Part shown: positions 1-4,712 of the stretch, piece after piece
Position numbering within the stretch: the stretch's first letter is position 1
Layout: each line of letters begins with the position of its first letter
Assembly: GCA_015259105.1 (NCBI GenBank)
Contig: JABZGZ010000076.1
Span: forward strand, 1 to 5,208
Length of the DNA: 5,208 bases
From: Atopobium sp.
Lineage (GTDB): Bacteria; Actinomycetota; Coriobacteriia; Coriobacteriales; Atopobiaceae
Reading direction: 5' to 3'
Translations under genes and position numbers: made by a program
The notes under the pieces: model-generated
The model's database searches: none
What the model saw: only the letters and a program-made list of their open reading frames with translations
What the model was told of the DNA's origin: nothing

Positions 1-395
1 TTAAAAATTTTGAAATAACTCGAGAGGTCAATAAAGTTCTTATCGATACAGATAAGCTGTATATGAATCTGTATGCTATCGCTCAGGTACCAGGAAGCTC
101 TCAAGAAGGTTACGTATTTGAGATTATCAACAAGTGTCCTGACTCATTTTACGGAGAGTTCTCTCTTGGAGACAGAATTGGTCCTCTGAATGCTTTTGGT
201 CAAGCCTCCTTACAACCTGGTGAGAAGTTCTATTTGTTTGTTCCTAATGTCTCGCAGACACCTGGATCTCTTGTGGCACTTTCCAATCCAAAAGCCCAGG
301 TTTCTATTGGTTACAATAACGGAACAACCTATACACCTGTTTCGGAAAGGGAGAAAGTACAGCTTGATCTAAATATCCCTCCTAAGTCTGAGTAA
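1..395 (+). CDS. Lipoprotein paralog A, C-terminal domain only (5' end outside window)
   Basis: This is the 3' end of a gene whose start lies before the window. The frame is open from base 3 and ends at TAA 393-395, giving 130 visible residues. An ATG at 63 is in frame, but the 20 codons before it are clearly coding: they encode an EVNKVLIDTDKLY segment that matches TEVNRVVVDNDDMY and TEVDKVLIDNEDLY in the next two genes. The visible part therefore corresponds to the C-terminal beta-sandwich-like domain of those lipoproteins, with the shared EGYVFEIIN motif and a PGEKFYLFV strand. By homology it should be a membrane-anchored surface lipoprotein, but the signal peptide and lipobox are not visible here. 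It is the most divergent of the three copies. No terminator separates it from the next gene 50 bases on, so the copies are probably co-transcribed. Function unknown. Confidence 0.85.
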   Translation, partial: KNFEITREVNKVLIDTDKLYMNLYAIAQVPGSSQEGYVFEIINKCPDSFYGEFSLGDRIGPLNAFGQASLQPGEKFYLFVPNVSQTPGSLVALSNPKAQVSIGYNNGTTYTPVSEREKVQLDLNIPPKSE

Positions 396-432
396 CAAAA
401 GAACGCATATCTTCAGCGTGCTCACTATCACT

Positions 433-439
433 GAAAGGA
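433..439 (+). promoter_or_regulatory. Ribosome binding site GAAAGGA for lipoprotein B
   Basis: GAAAGGA lies 6 bases before ATG 446 and only 3 bases before the in-frame TTG at 443. The spacing favours ATG 446. That ATG also lines up with the TTG start of the paralogous gene at 1499. Confidence 0.7.
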
Positions 440-445
440 CACTTG

Positions 446-1393
446 ATGAAACAACATAAACTGCTGCCAGTTCTTGCGCTTGTCTTGGCGCTCTCTGCTG
501 GTGTTATGTTTACAGCTTGCACTCCTAACATTGGTGGACCATCTCCTGAAGAGATTGCCGCTCAGAAGGAAGCAGAAGAGAAGAAGGCTGCGCGCGCTCC
601 GTTTGTGGGTGTTTGGGAAGCAAAGTCTATTAGTGATCCTAAGAAGGGCGAAATTCCCGAGAGTGTCTATCCAACAGCAAGAGACACATTCCAGGCCATT
701 TACGGCTATGACTTTTCCGACGACGGCACTGGACTATTCATCCGTTTCGGTGCTCAGAAGCCCTTTACCTGGACCGCTGATGCCGATGGCAAGATTACCA
801 TCACCCTTGCAGGCAACGCTGGAAGCTATACAGCAACCGTTGATTCCTCGGGCCAGATGACCATTGAGGGCTCTGACGGTTCCAAGGCAGTGCTTACTCA
901 AGTAACTAAAACCTCAGGTGATTACTCTTCTCTTAAATATGCTCCATTTGATGCGCTTACGGGCAAGGGAACTATTGGAGGTAATTATTCCTCCCACGAT
1001 GACTTCTACATGAATTTTAAGGTTGTTACCGAAGTCAACAGGGTTGTTGTCGACAATGACGACATGTACGTCAGATATGTTGGAATTGCTACAACACCAA
1101 GCGGTCAAACCGAAGGTTATGTTTTTGAGGTAATCAACAAGTCCGATAAGACGGCCTCATATGACTTTAGGGTGGATAATTCGGATTCCACTGTGTTTGG
1201 AACAACTCTTAATGTTCTTGAGCCTGGTGAGAGATTCTATGAGTTTGTAGTTGATAGCTCCAAAGCAGATGTACCTCTGGCTAAGCTTTCTGAATCTCAG
1301 GGAACTTTTAAGTATTCCCATGTTGCAGATGGAAGCAGTCTTGAAGACGAGAAGACCGAGCAGTTTGATTTGACGATTTCGCAGAATAAGTAA
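446..1393 (+). CDS. Tandem surface lipoprotein B (lipocalin-like plus Ig-like domain)
   Basis: A 315-residue predicted lipoprotein. Residues 1-24 form a signal peptide with a KQHK charged start and a leucine/alanine-rich core. The lipobox-like FTAC puts the lipidated cysteine at residue 25, so the protein should be anchored on the outer face of the cytoplasmic membrane. Residues 33-50 are a Glu/Ala/Lys-rich tether. Residues 53-155 begin with a GVW (GxW) motif and alternate short beta strands, as in lipocalin-like barrels of Gram-positive lipoproteins. Residues 190-315 resemble an Ig-like or DUF4352-type beta domain, with EGYVFEVINKS and LEPGERFYEFV motifs. ATG 446 was preferred over TTG 443 for its Shine-Dalgarno spacing. 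The gene sits between two paralogs in the same direction. Ligand and role are unknown; solute binding, adhesion or envelope sensing are all possible. The domain names are judged by eye, not by a profile search. Confidence 0.9.
   Translation: MKQHKLLPVLALVLALSAGVMFTACTPNIGGPSPEEIAAQKEAEEKKAARAPFVGVWEAKSISDPKKGEIPESVYPTARDTFQAIYGYDFSDDGTGLFIRFGAQKPFTWTADADGKITITLAGNAGSYTATVDSSGQMTIEGSDGSKAVLTQVTKTSGDYSSLKYAPFDALTGKGTIGGNYSSHDDFYMNFKVVTEVNRVVVDNDDMYVRYVGIATTPSGQTEGYVFEVINKSDKTASYDFRVDNSDSTVFGTTLNVLEPGERFYEFVVDSSKADVPLAKLSESQGTFKYSHVADGSSLEDEKTEQFDLTISQNK
518..940 (+). repeat. Long direct repeat, copy 1 (5' half of lipoprotein B)
   Basis: Codons 25-165 of this gene closely match codons 25-165 of the next gene (1571-1993), with no length difference and about 16 amino-acid changes in 141. 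Stretches such as bases 541-640 are almost identical at DNA level, including synonymous sites. Similarity falls sharply after about 940. This is a tandem gene duplication whose 5' half is recent or has been homogenised. Confidence 0.85.
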
Positions 1394-1498
1394 TGCACTC
1401 AGACGATACCTAGATTGAGCAGAATGAACTTCGTCAAAAAAGTGTCGCTAAGAAAAGACATTGTCAATCTAGAGAGCTTTGGTGTTGGAGGGACTTTC
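1394..1498 (+). promoter_or_regulatory. Leader between lipoproteins B and C, with a 9-bp inverted repeat
   Basis: This 105-base spacer is about twice as long as the A-B spacer. CTAGATTGA at 1410-1418 is perfectly complementary to TCAATCTAG at 1464-1472, with a 45-base loop between them. There is no T-tract after the stem, so it is not an intrinsic terminator. It could be an mRNA processing or stability element, or an operator. No convincing -35/-10 pair was seen. The spacer is also open in the frame of gene C, but that extension was rejected as coding. Confidence 0.4.
1487..1493 (+). promoter_or_regulatory. Ribosome binding site GGAGGGA that sets the TTG start of lipoprotein C
   Basis: The GGAGG core ends 7 bases before TTG 1499, which is optimal spacing. 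This strong Shine-Dalgarno, together with alignment of the signal peptide to paralog B, fixes a TTG start. No ATG lies in frame near this site. Confidence 0.8.
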
Positions 1499-2449
1499 TT
1501 GAAACAGCGTAGACTACTTTTTATGCTTGTACTTACACTTGTGCTTTCTACCAGCATTGTGTTTACGGCTTGCACTCCTAACATTGGCGGACCATCTCCT
1601 GAAGAGATTGCAGCTCAGAAGGAAGCAGAAGAGAAGAAGGCTGCGCGCGCTCCGTTTGTGGGCGTTTGGGAAGCAAAGTCTATTAGTGATCCTAGTCAGG
1701 GAGATATCCCCGAGAGTGTTTACCCAACGGCAGTAGAATCCATGAAGTCAATGTATGGCTATGACTTTTCCGACGATGGCACTGGTCTATTTATCCGTTT
1801 TGGCGCTCAGAAGCCCTTTACCTGGTCTGTTGATGCCGAAGGAAAGCTTACTATCACCCTTGCTGGCAACGCCGGAAGCTATACAGCAACCGTTGATTCC
1901 TCAGGTCAGATGACTATTGAGGGTTCTGACGGTTCCAAGGCAGTTCTGAAGCAAATCACTAAAACCTCAGGTGATTACTCCAGCCTTAAGTACAAGCCTT
2001 TTGATGCAATGGCAGACAAGGGTACCATTGCATATAACTTCTCTTCTACTAAAGGCGAATACAAGATGCGCTTTAAGCTGAAGACCGAGGTGGACAAGGT
2101 TCTTATTGATAATGAGGATCTCTATGTCAGGTATGTTGGTATTGCTAAATCCCCAGATGGTTACTCTGAAGGCTACGTCTTTGAGATTATCAATAGGTCT
2201 GAAAACTGGGTAAATTGCACCTTTAAGTTAGATAATTCTGAGGATTCCGTATGGGCTAACGATTCTAACTATCTTGAGAGTGGCGAGAGGGTCTTTGCAT
2301 TTGTAATTAATAGTACAAATCAGAAAAAGCCTCTTGCTGATCAGACTGAGGTAAATGCAGTTGTTGAGTACTACCACATCAAAGGTGGTAAGAGCATGGA
2401 AGACACTAAGACAGAAAATGTCGACCTGATAATCTCTCAGAAGAAGTAA
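1499..2449 (+). CDS. Tandem surface lipoprotein C (lipocalin-like plus Ig-like domain)
   Basis: A 316-residue paralog of lipoprotein B, starting at TTG 1499. The signal peptide (KQRR start, then a hydrophobic core rich in Leu, Val and Thr) leads to FTAC, with the lipid-modified cysteine at residue 25 exactly as in B. The TPNIGGPSPEEIAAQ tether and the GVW lipocalin-like region (about 53-155) are nearly the same as in B. The C-terminal domain (about 191-316) keeps TEVDKVLIDNEDLYVRYVGIA and SEGYVFEIIN but differs in the later strands, and has an extra cysteine at residue 240. The frame stays open upstream to a TTG at 1415, but starting there would put about 28 extra residues, mostly polar and charged, before the signal peptide, and that start lacks a good ribosome binding site. 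It is the last gene of the array, followed by a terminator. Function unknown. Confidence 0.9.
   Translation: MKQRRLLFMLVLTLVLSTSIVFTACTPNIGGPSPEEIAAQKEAEEKKAARAPFVGVWEAKSISDPSQGDIPESVYPTAVESMKSMYGYDFSDDGTGLFIRFGAQKPFTWSVDAEGKLTITLAGNAGSYTATVDSSGQMTIEGSDGSKAVLKQITKTSGDYSSLKYKPFDAMADKGTIAYNFSSTKGEYKMRFKLKTEVDKVLIDNEDLYVRYVGIAKSPDGYSEGYVFEIINRSENWVNCTFKLDNSEDSVWANDSNYLESGERVFAFVINSTNQKKPLADQTEVNAVVEYYHIKGGKSMEDTKTENVDLIISQKK
1571..1993 (+). repeat. Long direct repeat, copy 2 (5' half of lipoprotein C)
   Basis: Partner of the repeat at 518-940. Both start at the lipobox cysteine codon and stay in register for 141 codons. The signal-peptide codons before it and the C-terminal half after it are clearly more divergent, so the similarity is confined to the middle of the gene. 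Confidence 0.85.
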
Positions 2450-2515
2450 GTGTGCCGTTGATAATGAGACAAGTACGTACACATAAAACATTTACGTGTT
2501 GGACGTGGAATACAG

Positions 2516-2552
2516 AGACGTCACCTGTACAATGGGTGACGTCTATTCTTTT
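2516..2552 (+). terminator. Intrinsic terminator of the lipoprotein array
   Basis: AGACGTCACC (2516-2525) pairs perfectly with GGTGACGTCT (2535-2544) around a 9-base loop, followed by the T-rich ATTCTTTT. It lies 67 bases after the stop of lipoprotein C and separates the array from pncA. Confidence 0.85.
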
Positions 2553-2585
2553 ACTGACCGTTCTTTAGAGTTTAAGAAAGAAGCG

Positions 2586-2595
2586 TGATTAATCA
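2586..2595. repeat. 10-bp palindrome TGATTAATCA overlapping the pncA start
   Basis: A perfect palindrome whose last base is the A of the pncA ATG. It occupies the stretch between a weak purine-rich ribosome binding site (about 2574-2583) and the start codon. It could be an operator or be chance; its position is what makes it worth recording. Confidence 0.35.
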
Positions 2596-3173
2596 TGCAG
2601 AAGGCTTTGATTTCGATTGATTACACCTATGATTTTGTAGCAGATGACGGAAAGCTGACAGCGGGTGCGCCAGCTCAGGCTATTTCAGACGCAATTTATG
2701 AGGCTACAAAGTGCGCTTTTGATTGTGGCGATTATATTTTCTTTGCTATTGATGCTCACGATCCAGAAGACAACTTCCATCCAGAGTCTAAGCTTTTCCC
2801 ACCCCACAATATCATTGGCACAAGTGGTAGAGACCTGTTTGGCCCTCTGAATGATTTCTATCAGCAGCACAAAGACGATAGTCATGTGTTCTGGATGGAC
2901 AAACGCCATTACTCGTCCTTCTCGGGAACTGATCTTGATATTCGCCTGAGGGAACGTGGCATTAACACAGTTATTCTGACTGGTGTTCTTACCGACATCT
3001 GCGTGCTTCACACAGCGGTTGACGCTTACAACCTGGGCTATCACATTGAGGTTGTCGAACCAGCAGTTGCGTCGCTGACGCCAGAGAATCATCAGTTTGC
3101 GCTTGCGCACTTCAAAAATACCCTTGGAGCAACGCTGGTTGATGCAGAGCTCAACGAGATTGAGACCGCATAA
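2595..3173 (+). CDS. pncA: Nicotinamidase, isochorismatase-like cysteine hydrolase
   Basis: A 192-residue cytoplasmic amidase of the isochorismatase superfamily. Nicotinamidases convert nicotinamide to nicotinate and ammonia, feeding NAD salvage by the Preiss-Handler route. The catalytic triad is visible: Asp9 (in ISIDYTYDF), Lys103 (in WMDKRHYSSFSGTDL) and Cys136 (in GVLTDICVLHTAVDAY). The metal site fits Asp53, His55 and His71, with His62 nearby, in the IDAHDPEDNFHPE and LFPPHNIIGT segments. From memory, these segments and the overall length closely resemble Bacillus subtilis PncA (YueJ), which supports a nicotinamidase rather than a generic isochorismatase. ATG 2595 matches the usual family start, although its ribosome binding site is weak. 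The stop overlaps the ATG of the next gene by one base, so the two are probably translated together. No clear promoter was found in the 43 bases after the terminator. Confidence 0.93.
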   Translation: MQKALISIDYTYDFVADDGKLTAGAPAQAISDAIYEATKCAFDCGDYIFFAIDAHDPEDNFHPESKLFPPHNIIGTSGRDLFGPLNDFYQQHKDDSHVFWMDKRHYSSFSGTDLDIRLRERGINTVILTGVLTDICVLHTAVDAYNLGYHIEVVEPAVASLTPENHQFALAHFKNTLGATLVDAELNEIETA

Positions 3174-3535
3174 TGACGCCAGAACAACGAGCAGTTAAAT
3201 GGTTTGAGAAGGTCCCTGAGGCAGATGATCTTTCATTTGACCAGAGACTTGCTATTTGCAAAAAGACCGGAAATACCATGGCACTTGTTTTTGTTGTTCT
3301 ATTTTCGCTTGAGTTGATACTTGCGTATGTGCTTACCGATGGCTCATTTGTATTCACTATGACCGATATTTTAAACAGCATACTATCAAGACCTGGTAGA
3401 AGAGTTACGGCCCAGGGAGTGGCTGTTGCGGGTATTCTTGTAGTGGCACCACTATTGGTTATTCCTGCAGCTGCTACGTTTCTTGCTCGTTCTATTGTTT
3501 TTAAGCAAGAAATTAAGAAGTGCTTAAGTAAGTAG
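3173..3535 (+). CDS. Small two-helix membrane protein of unknown function
   Basis: A 120-residue protein that I do not recognise. Residues 1-34 are polar, with a WFEKVPEADDLSFDQRLAICKK segment. Residues about 36-55 (MALVFVVLFSLELILAYVL) form a first membrane helix. Residues 56-80 make a loop containing a basic SRPGRR stretch. Residues about 81-106, rich in Ala, Val and Leu, form a second helix. The C-terminus ends in a short basic tail (KQEIKKCLSK). The ATG is part of TAATG shared with the pncA stop, so it depends on pncA translation and needs no ribosome binding site of its own. A terminator follows 42 bases after the stop, making this a two-gene unit. A role in nicotinamide or nicotinate handling would be guilt by association only; two helices are too few for a typical transporter unless it oligomerises. 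Confidence 0.75.
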   Translation: MTPEQRAVKWFEKVPEADDLSFDQRLAICKKTGNTMALVFVVLFSLELILAYVLTDGSFVFTMTDILNSILSRPGRRVTAQGVAVAGILVVAPLLVIPAAATFLARSIVFKQEIKKCLSK

Positions 3536-3539
3536 TCAA

Positions 3540-3564
3540 GTAAATTAGCGGATTCGTAAATTAG
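3540..3564 (+). repeat. Short tandem direct repeat GTAAATTAG x2
   Basis: GTAAATTAG occurs at 3540-3548 and again at 3556-3564, 16 bases apart, between the stop of the membrane-protein gene and its terminator. It may be incidental in an AT-rich 3' untranslated region. Confidence 0.4.
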
Positions 3565-3577
3565 TTAAAGCATTTAT

Positions 3578-3608
3578 AAGACCCAAGGTTAGAAACTTGG
3601 GTCTTTTT
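3578..3608 (+). terminator. Intrinsic terminator of the pncA unit
   Basis: AAGACCCAAG (3578-3587) pairs perfectly with CTTGGGTCTT (3596-3605) around an 8-base loop, and the stem runs into TTTTT at 3604-3608. This is a textbook rho-independent terminator for the two-gene unit upstream. Confidence 0.92.
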
Positions 3609-3661
3609 GCTCAAGGCTTTAGCCTGTTGAGCGTGTTAGCGTCGGCTTTTAGGCCTGACGC
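3609..3661. repeat. Two tandem hairpins of similar design
   Basis: The first (3609-3632) pairs GCTCA with TGAGC and AGGC with GCCT around TTTA, with a two-base bulge on the 3' side. The second (3639-3661) pairs GCGTC with GACGC and GGC with GCC around TTTTAG, with a single bulged T. Both share a GGCTTT-AG-CC head and a 3'-side bulge, six bases apart, with no strong T-tract after them. They begin right at the end of the pncA terminator. They may be REP-like palindromes, a readthrough-RNA structure or chance. Confidence 0.5.
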
Positions 3662-3755
3662 ACAAAATAGCGCAGCTTTGGTAGGTTTTGCTGAAGAATC
3701 GACATGTTTCTAATCAAGATAGCCAGGCAGCTAGGCGGTCGCACTACCTGTTATA

Positions 3756-3792
3756 CATCTCTATGCATAAACTTCATCTAATATGCTTAAAC
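3756..3792. repeat. Imperfect direct repeat of about 20 bp
   Basis: CATCT then TATGCATAAAC (3756-3772) is followed by CATCT then TATGCTTAAAC (3775-3792). The copies differ by one inserted base and one substitution. The cores lie 20 bp apart, about two helical turns, so a protein could bind both on one face of the DNA. No adjacent gene start is seen. Confidence 0.45.
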
Positions 3793-3844
3793 ATGTATAG
3801 ACTTATATAAGAAATTTAACTACCGGTAAATTTAGTATCTACGG

Positions 3845-3868
3845 AACACACCTAAGTCAGATATTCTG
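3845..3868 (+). repeat. 24-bp motif, copy 1 (direct)
   Basis: Begins with ACACACCTAA after one A, then GTC, AGATA, two variable bases and CTG. Its first 19 bases form an inverted repeat with 3957-3975, with a single mismatch at 3852/3968. The 3' half is close to the odd palindrome CAGATNATCTG. Confidence 0.7.
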
Positions 3869-3885
3869 CTCAAATGCGGGCATAT

Positions 3886-3909
3886 TACACACCTAATGAA
3901 GATAATCTG
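3886..3909 (+). repeat. 24-bp motif, copy 2 (direct)
   Basis: Same layout as copy 1, 41 bp downstream: ACACACCTAA, three different bases (TGA instead of GTC), AGATA, two bases, CTG. The conservation of both blocks around a variable triplet looks like a protein-binding site rather than chance. Confidence 0.6.
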
Positions 3910-3951
3910 CATGCTTTAGCTATTTTCAGCGTAATGTATACGTCTTTTTAA

Positions 3952-3975
3952 CAGATTATCTGACTTAAGTGTGTT
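3952..3975 (-). repeat. 24-bp motif, copy 3 (inverted)
   Basis: Read on the minus strand it is AACACACTTAAGTC followed by AGATAATCTG, differing from copy 1 at two positions. It contains the full 11-bp palindrome CAGATTATCTG at 3952-3962. With copy 1 it brackets a 131-bp interval. Confidence 0.7.
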
Positions 3976-3976
3976 T

Positions 3977-4022
3977 TGAACTGCCTCCTATTTCTCGTGT
4001 CCAAGAAATGGGAGGCAGTTCA
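3977..4022. mobile_element. 46-bp palindrome resembling abutted IS3-family (IS150-type) ends; remnant
   Basis: TGAACTGCCTCC (3977-3988) and GGAGGCAGTTCA (4011-4022) are the outer parts of two 19-base arms, with only one T-G wobble (3989/4010) around an 8-base centre. Each end starts with TG, and the minus-strand reading goes on through CATTTCT to TTGGACA. TG-start, CTG and TTGGACA features are typical of IS150-group IS3 inverted repeats. There is no transposase and no obvious target duplication, so it would be an internally deleted remnant or derived mini-element. It could instead be a transcript-ending hairpin for the minus-strand gene at 4091-4480, but no T-tract follows on either strand. 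Confidence 0.5.
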
Positions 4023-4090
4023 TCCGCCGGCGTCTATATCGATGATCGTACCTCCGCAAAGATATGAATAATTCAAATAATTAGTTTGAG

Positions 4091-4480
4091 CTAGCGCCTA
4101 TATTTGGCGTTCTCGAATGCAATCTTGAAGTCTTCGAGGAGTTCTCGTGGGACCTTCTCTTGATCTCCATGATGGAGCTCTTGCATAAAGACATTGCTTA
4201 TGGCTCCAATAAGCAGGCGAGGAGCAATCTTATCTGCAAGGGGCACAAATTCTAGAACATATCTTTTATCGTCAATGGTAAGCCAGGTACCTCTCCAACT
4301 GCCGACCGTTCCCTCAATATTTGAAGCATGGGCAGAAGCAAAGACATTTTGATTGTTATCAAAGAGGTACACGACACCATCTGCGTCAACGCCAACAAAA
4401 CCGTCTGTAGCGCATTGCTCAAAACCAGAAACAATATGCGCACCACTGGTCCAGAACACCCAGTTCTTCTCGCCAGCCAT
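4091..4480 (-). CDS. Hypothetical soluble protein, possibly PH-like
   Basis: A 129-residue protein with no signal peptide or membrane helix, so probably cytoplasmic. I do not recognise a named family. Residues about 7-80 alternate beta strands (KNWVFWTSGAHIVSG, GFVGVDADGVVYLFD, GSWRGTWLTIDD, KRYVLEFVP) in a pattern like bacterial PH or GRAM-like domains. Residues about 81-126 look helical (PRLLIGAISNVFMQEL, PRELLEDFKIAFENA). The start ATG (complement of 4478-4480) has AGAAAGG 7 bases upstream, at complement 4488-4494. It is divergent from the HTH regulator gene, with 249 bp between starts. A weak promoter candidate on the minus strand is TTGCCC (4549-4544) and TACCAT (4526-4521) with 17-bp spacing. 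No classical terminator follows; the first hairpin downstream is the palindrome at 3977-4022. Confidence 0.75.
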   Translation of the reverse strand: MAGEKNWVFWTSGAHIVSGFEQCATDGFVGVDADGVVYLFDNNQNVFASAHASNIEGTVGSWRGTWLTIDDKRYVLEFVPLADKIAPRLLIGAISNVFMQELHHGDQEKVPRELLEDFKIAFENAKYRR

Positions 4481-4584
4481 AGACAGACCTTTCTAAAACA
4501 TCAAAAAGTTTCTTGTTTAAATGGTAGTAGGAGGGAACTTTTAGGGCAAGTAAATTTCGTTCAAAAAGCATAGTTTACCTGCTA

Positions 4585-4603
4585 ACTCAACCTGTTGTTG
4601 AGT
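4585..4603. promoter_or_regulatory. Inverted repeat ACTCAAC-N5-GTTGAGT, candidate operator
   Basis: A perfect 7-bp inverted repeat with a 5-bp centre in the divergent intergenic region. Further half-sites lie at 4628-4634 (ACTCAAC) and 4711-4716 (GTTGAG). XRE regulators commonly bind such dyads and control their own divergent promoters. Binding here is inference. Confidence 0.5.
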
Positions 4604-4639
4604 GGTCGGAAACCGTTGCGATACCCAACTCAACTGATG

Positions 4640-4654
4640 CGTTCTTGTTGAACG
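4640..4654. promoter_or_regulatory. Second inverted repeat CGTTC-N5-GAACG in the divergent region
   Basis: A perfect 5-bp dyad with a 5-bp centre, about 53 bp (five helical turns) from the centre of the dyad at 4585-4603. It overlaps a weak plus-strand promoter candidate, TTGTTG at 4645-4650 and CATAGT at 4668-4673 with 17-bp spacing. A repressor bound here could block that promoter. Confidence 0.35.
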
Positions 4655-4664
4655 TATTGTTACG

Positions 4665-4712
4665 ACTCATAGTGAAATCAGCGGCCCGCAAGCTATTTCA
4701 GTAATAATGAGT
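4665..4712 (+). promoter_or_regulatory. Hairpin just upstream of the XRE gene ribosome binding site
   Basis: ACTCAT (4665-4670) pairs with ATGAGT (4707-4712), TGAAAT (4673-4678) with ATTTCA (4695-4700), and AGC (4680-4682) with GCT (4692-4694), with small internal loops. It ends 4 bases before the AAAAGGAG ribosome binding site. A second short pairing, AGTTG (4710-4714) with CAACT (4725-4729), would display that site in a loop and competes with the first. This could modulate translation, or the arms could be protein sites. Confidence 0.45.

Larger units (their letters stand above)
3609..4090. other. Gene-free region of 482 bp with several repeats and palindromes
   Basis: No open frame here looks coding on either strand. 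No tRNA, tmRNA, RNase P or SRP RNA signature was recognised. In order it holds two tandem bulged hairpins (3609-3661), a stretch with no assigned feature (3662-3755), an imperfect direct repeat of about 20 bp (3756-3792), an AT-rich part with a TACCGGTA palindrome at 3821-3828, three copies of a 24-bp motif (3845-3975), a 46-bp palindrome (3977-4022), and an AT-rich end. It lies downstream of genes on both sides (convergent ends), so it is not an obvious promoter region. A decayed insertion site is the simplest explanation. Confidence 0.6.

Noticed and set aside
63..395. ATG 63 as a true gene start
   Set aside because: The codons upstream, from base 3, are homologous to B and C, so the gene is truncated by the window rather than starting here.
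443..445. TTG at 443 as the start of lipoprotein B
   Set aside because: It is only 3 bases from the ribosome binding site, while ATG 446 has suitable spacing and aligns with the paralog's start.
1415..1498. Longer start (TTG 1415) for lipoprotein C, adding 28 residues
   Set aside because: It would bury the signal peptide behind a mostly polar and charged stretch. The strong GGAGGGA before TTG 1499 and alignment with paralog B support the shorter form.
2685..3110. 141-codon minus-strand frame opposite pncA
   Set aside because: It lies inside a clearly assigned enzyme gene and its translation shows no recognisable domain; it is a shadow frame.
3609..3661. Integron attC-like site
   Set aside because: GTTGAGC fits the GTTRRRY core, but the partner core is imperfect, the structure is far too short, and there is no integrase or cassette.
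3845..3975. CRISPR array
   Set aside because: Only three imperfect copies occur, one of them inverted, with unequal spacing (41 and 66 bp between copy starts) and no cas genes.
3977..4022. Ordinary rho-independent terminator
   Set aside because: The stem is strong, but no T-tract follows it on either strand.
4328..4573. Plus-strand frame overlapping the minus-strand gene and the intergenic region
   Set aside because: Its first half is antisense to a better-supported gene, its rest covers the regulatory dyads, and the protein looks random.
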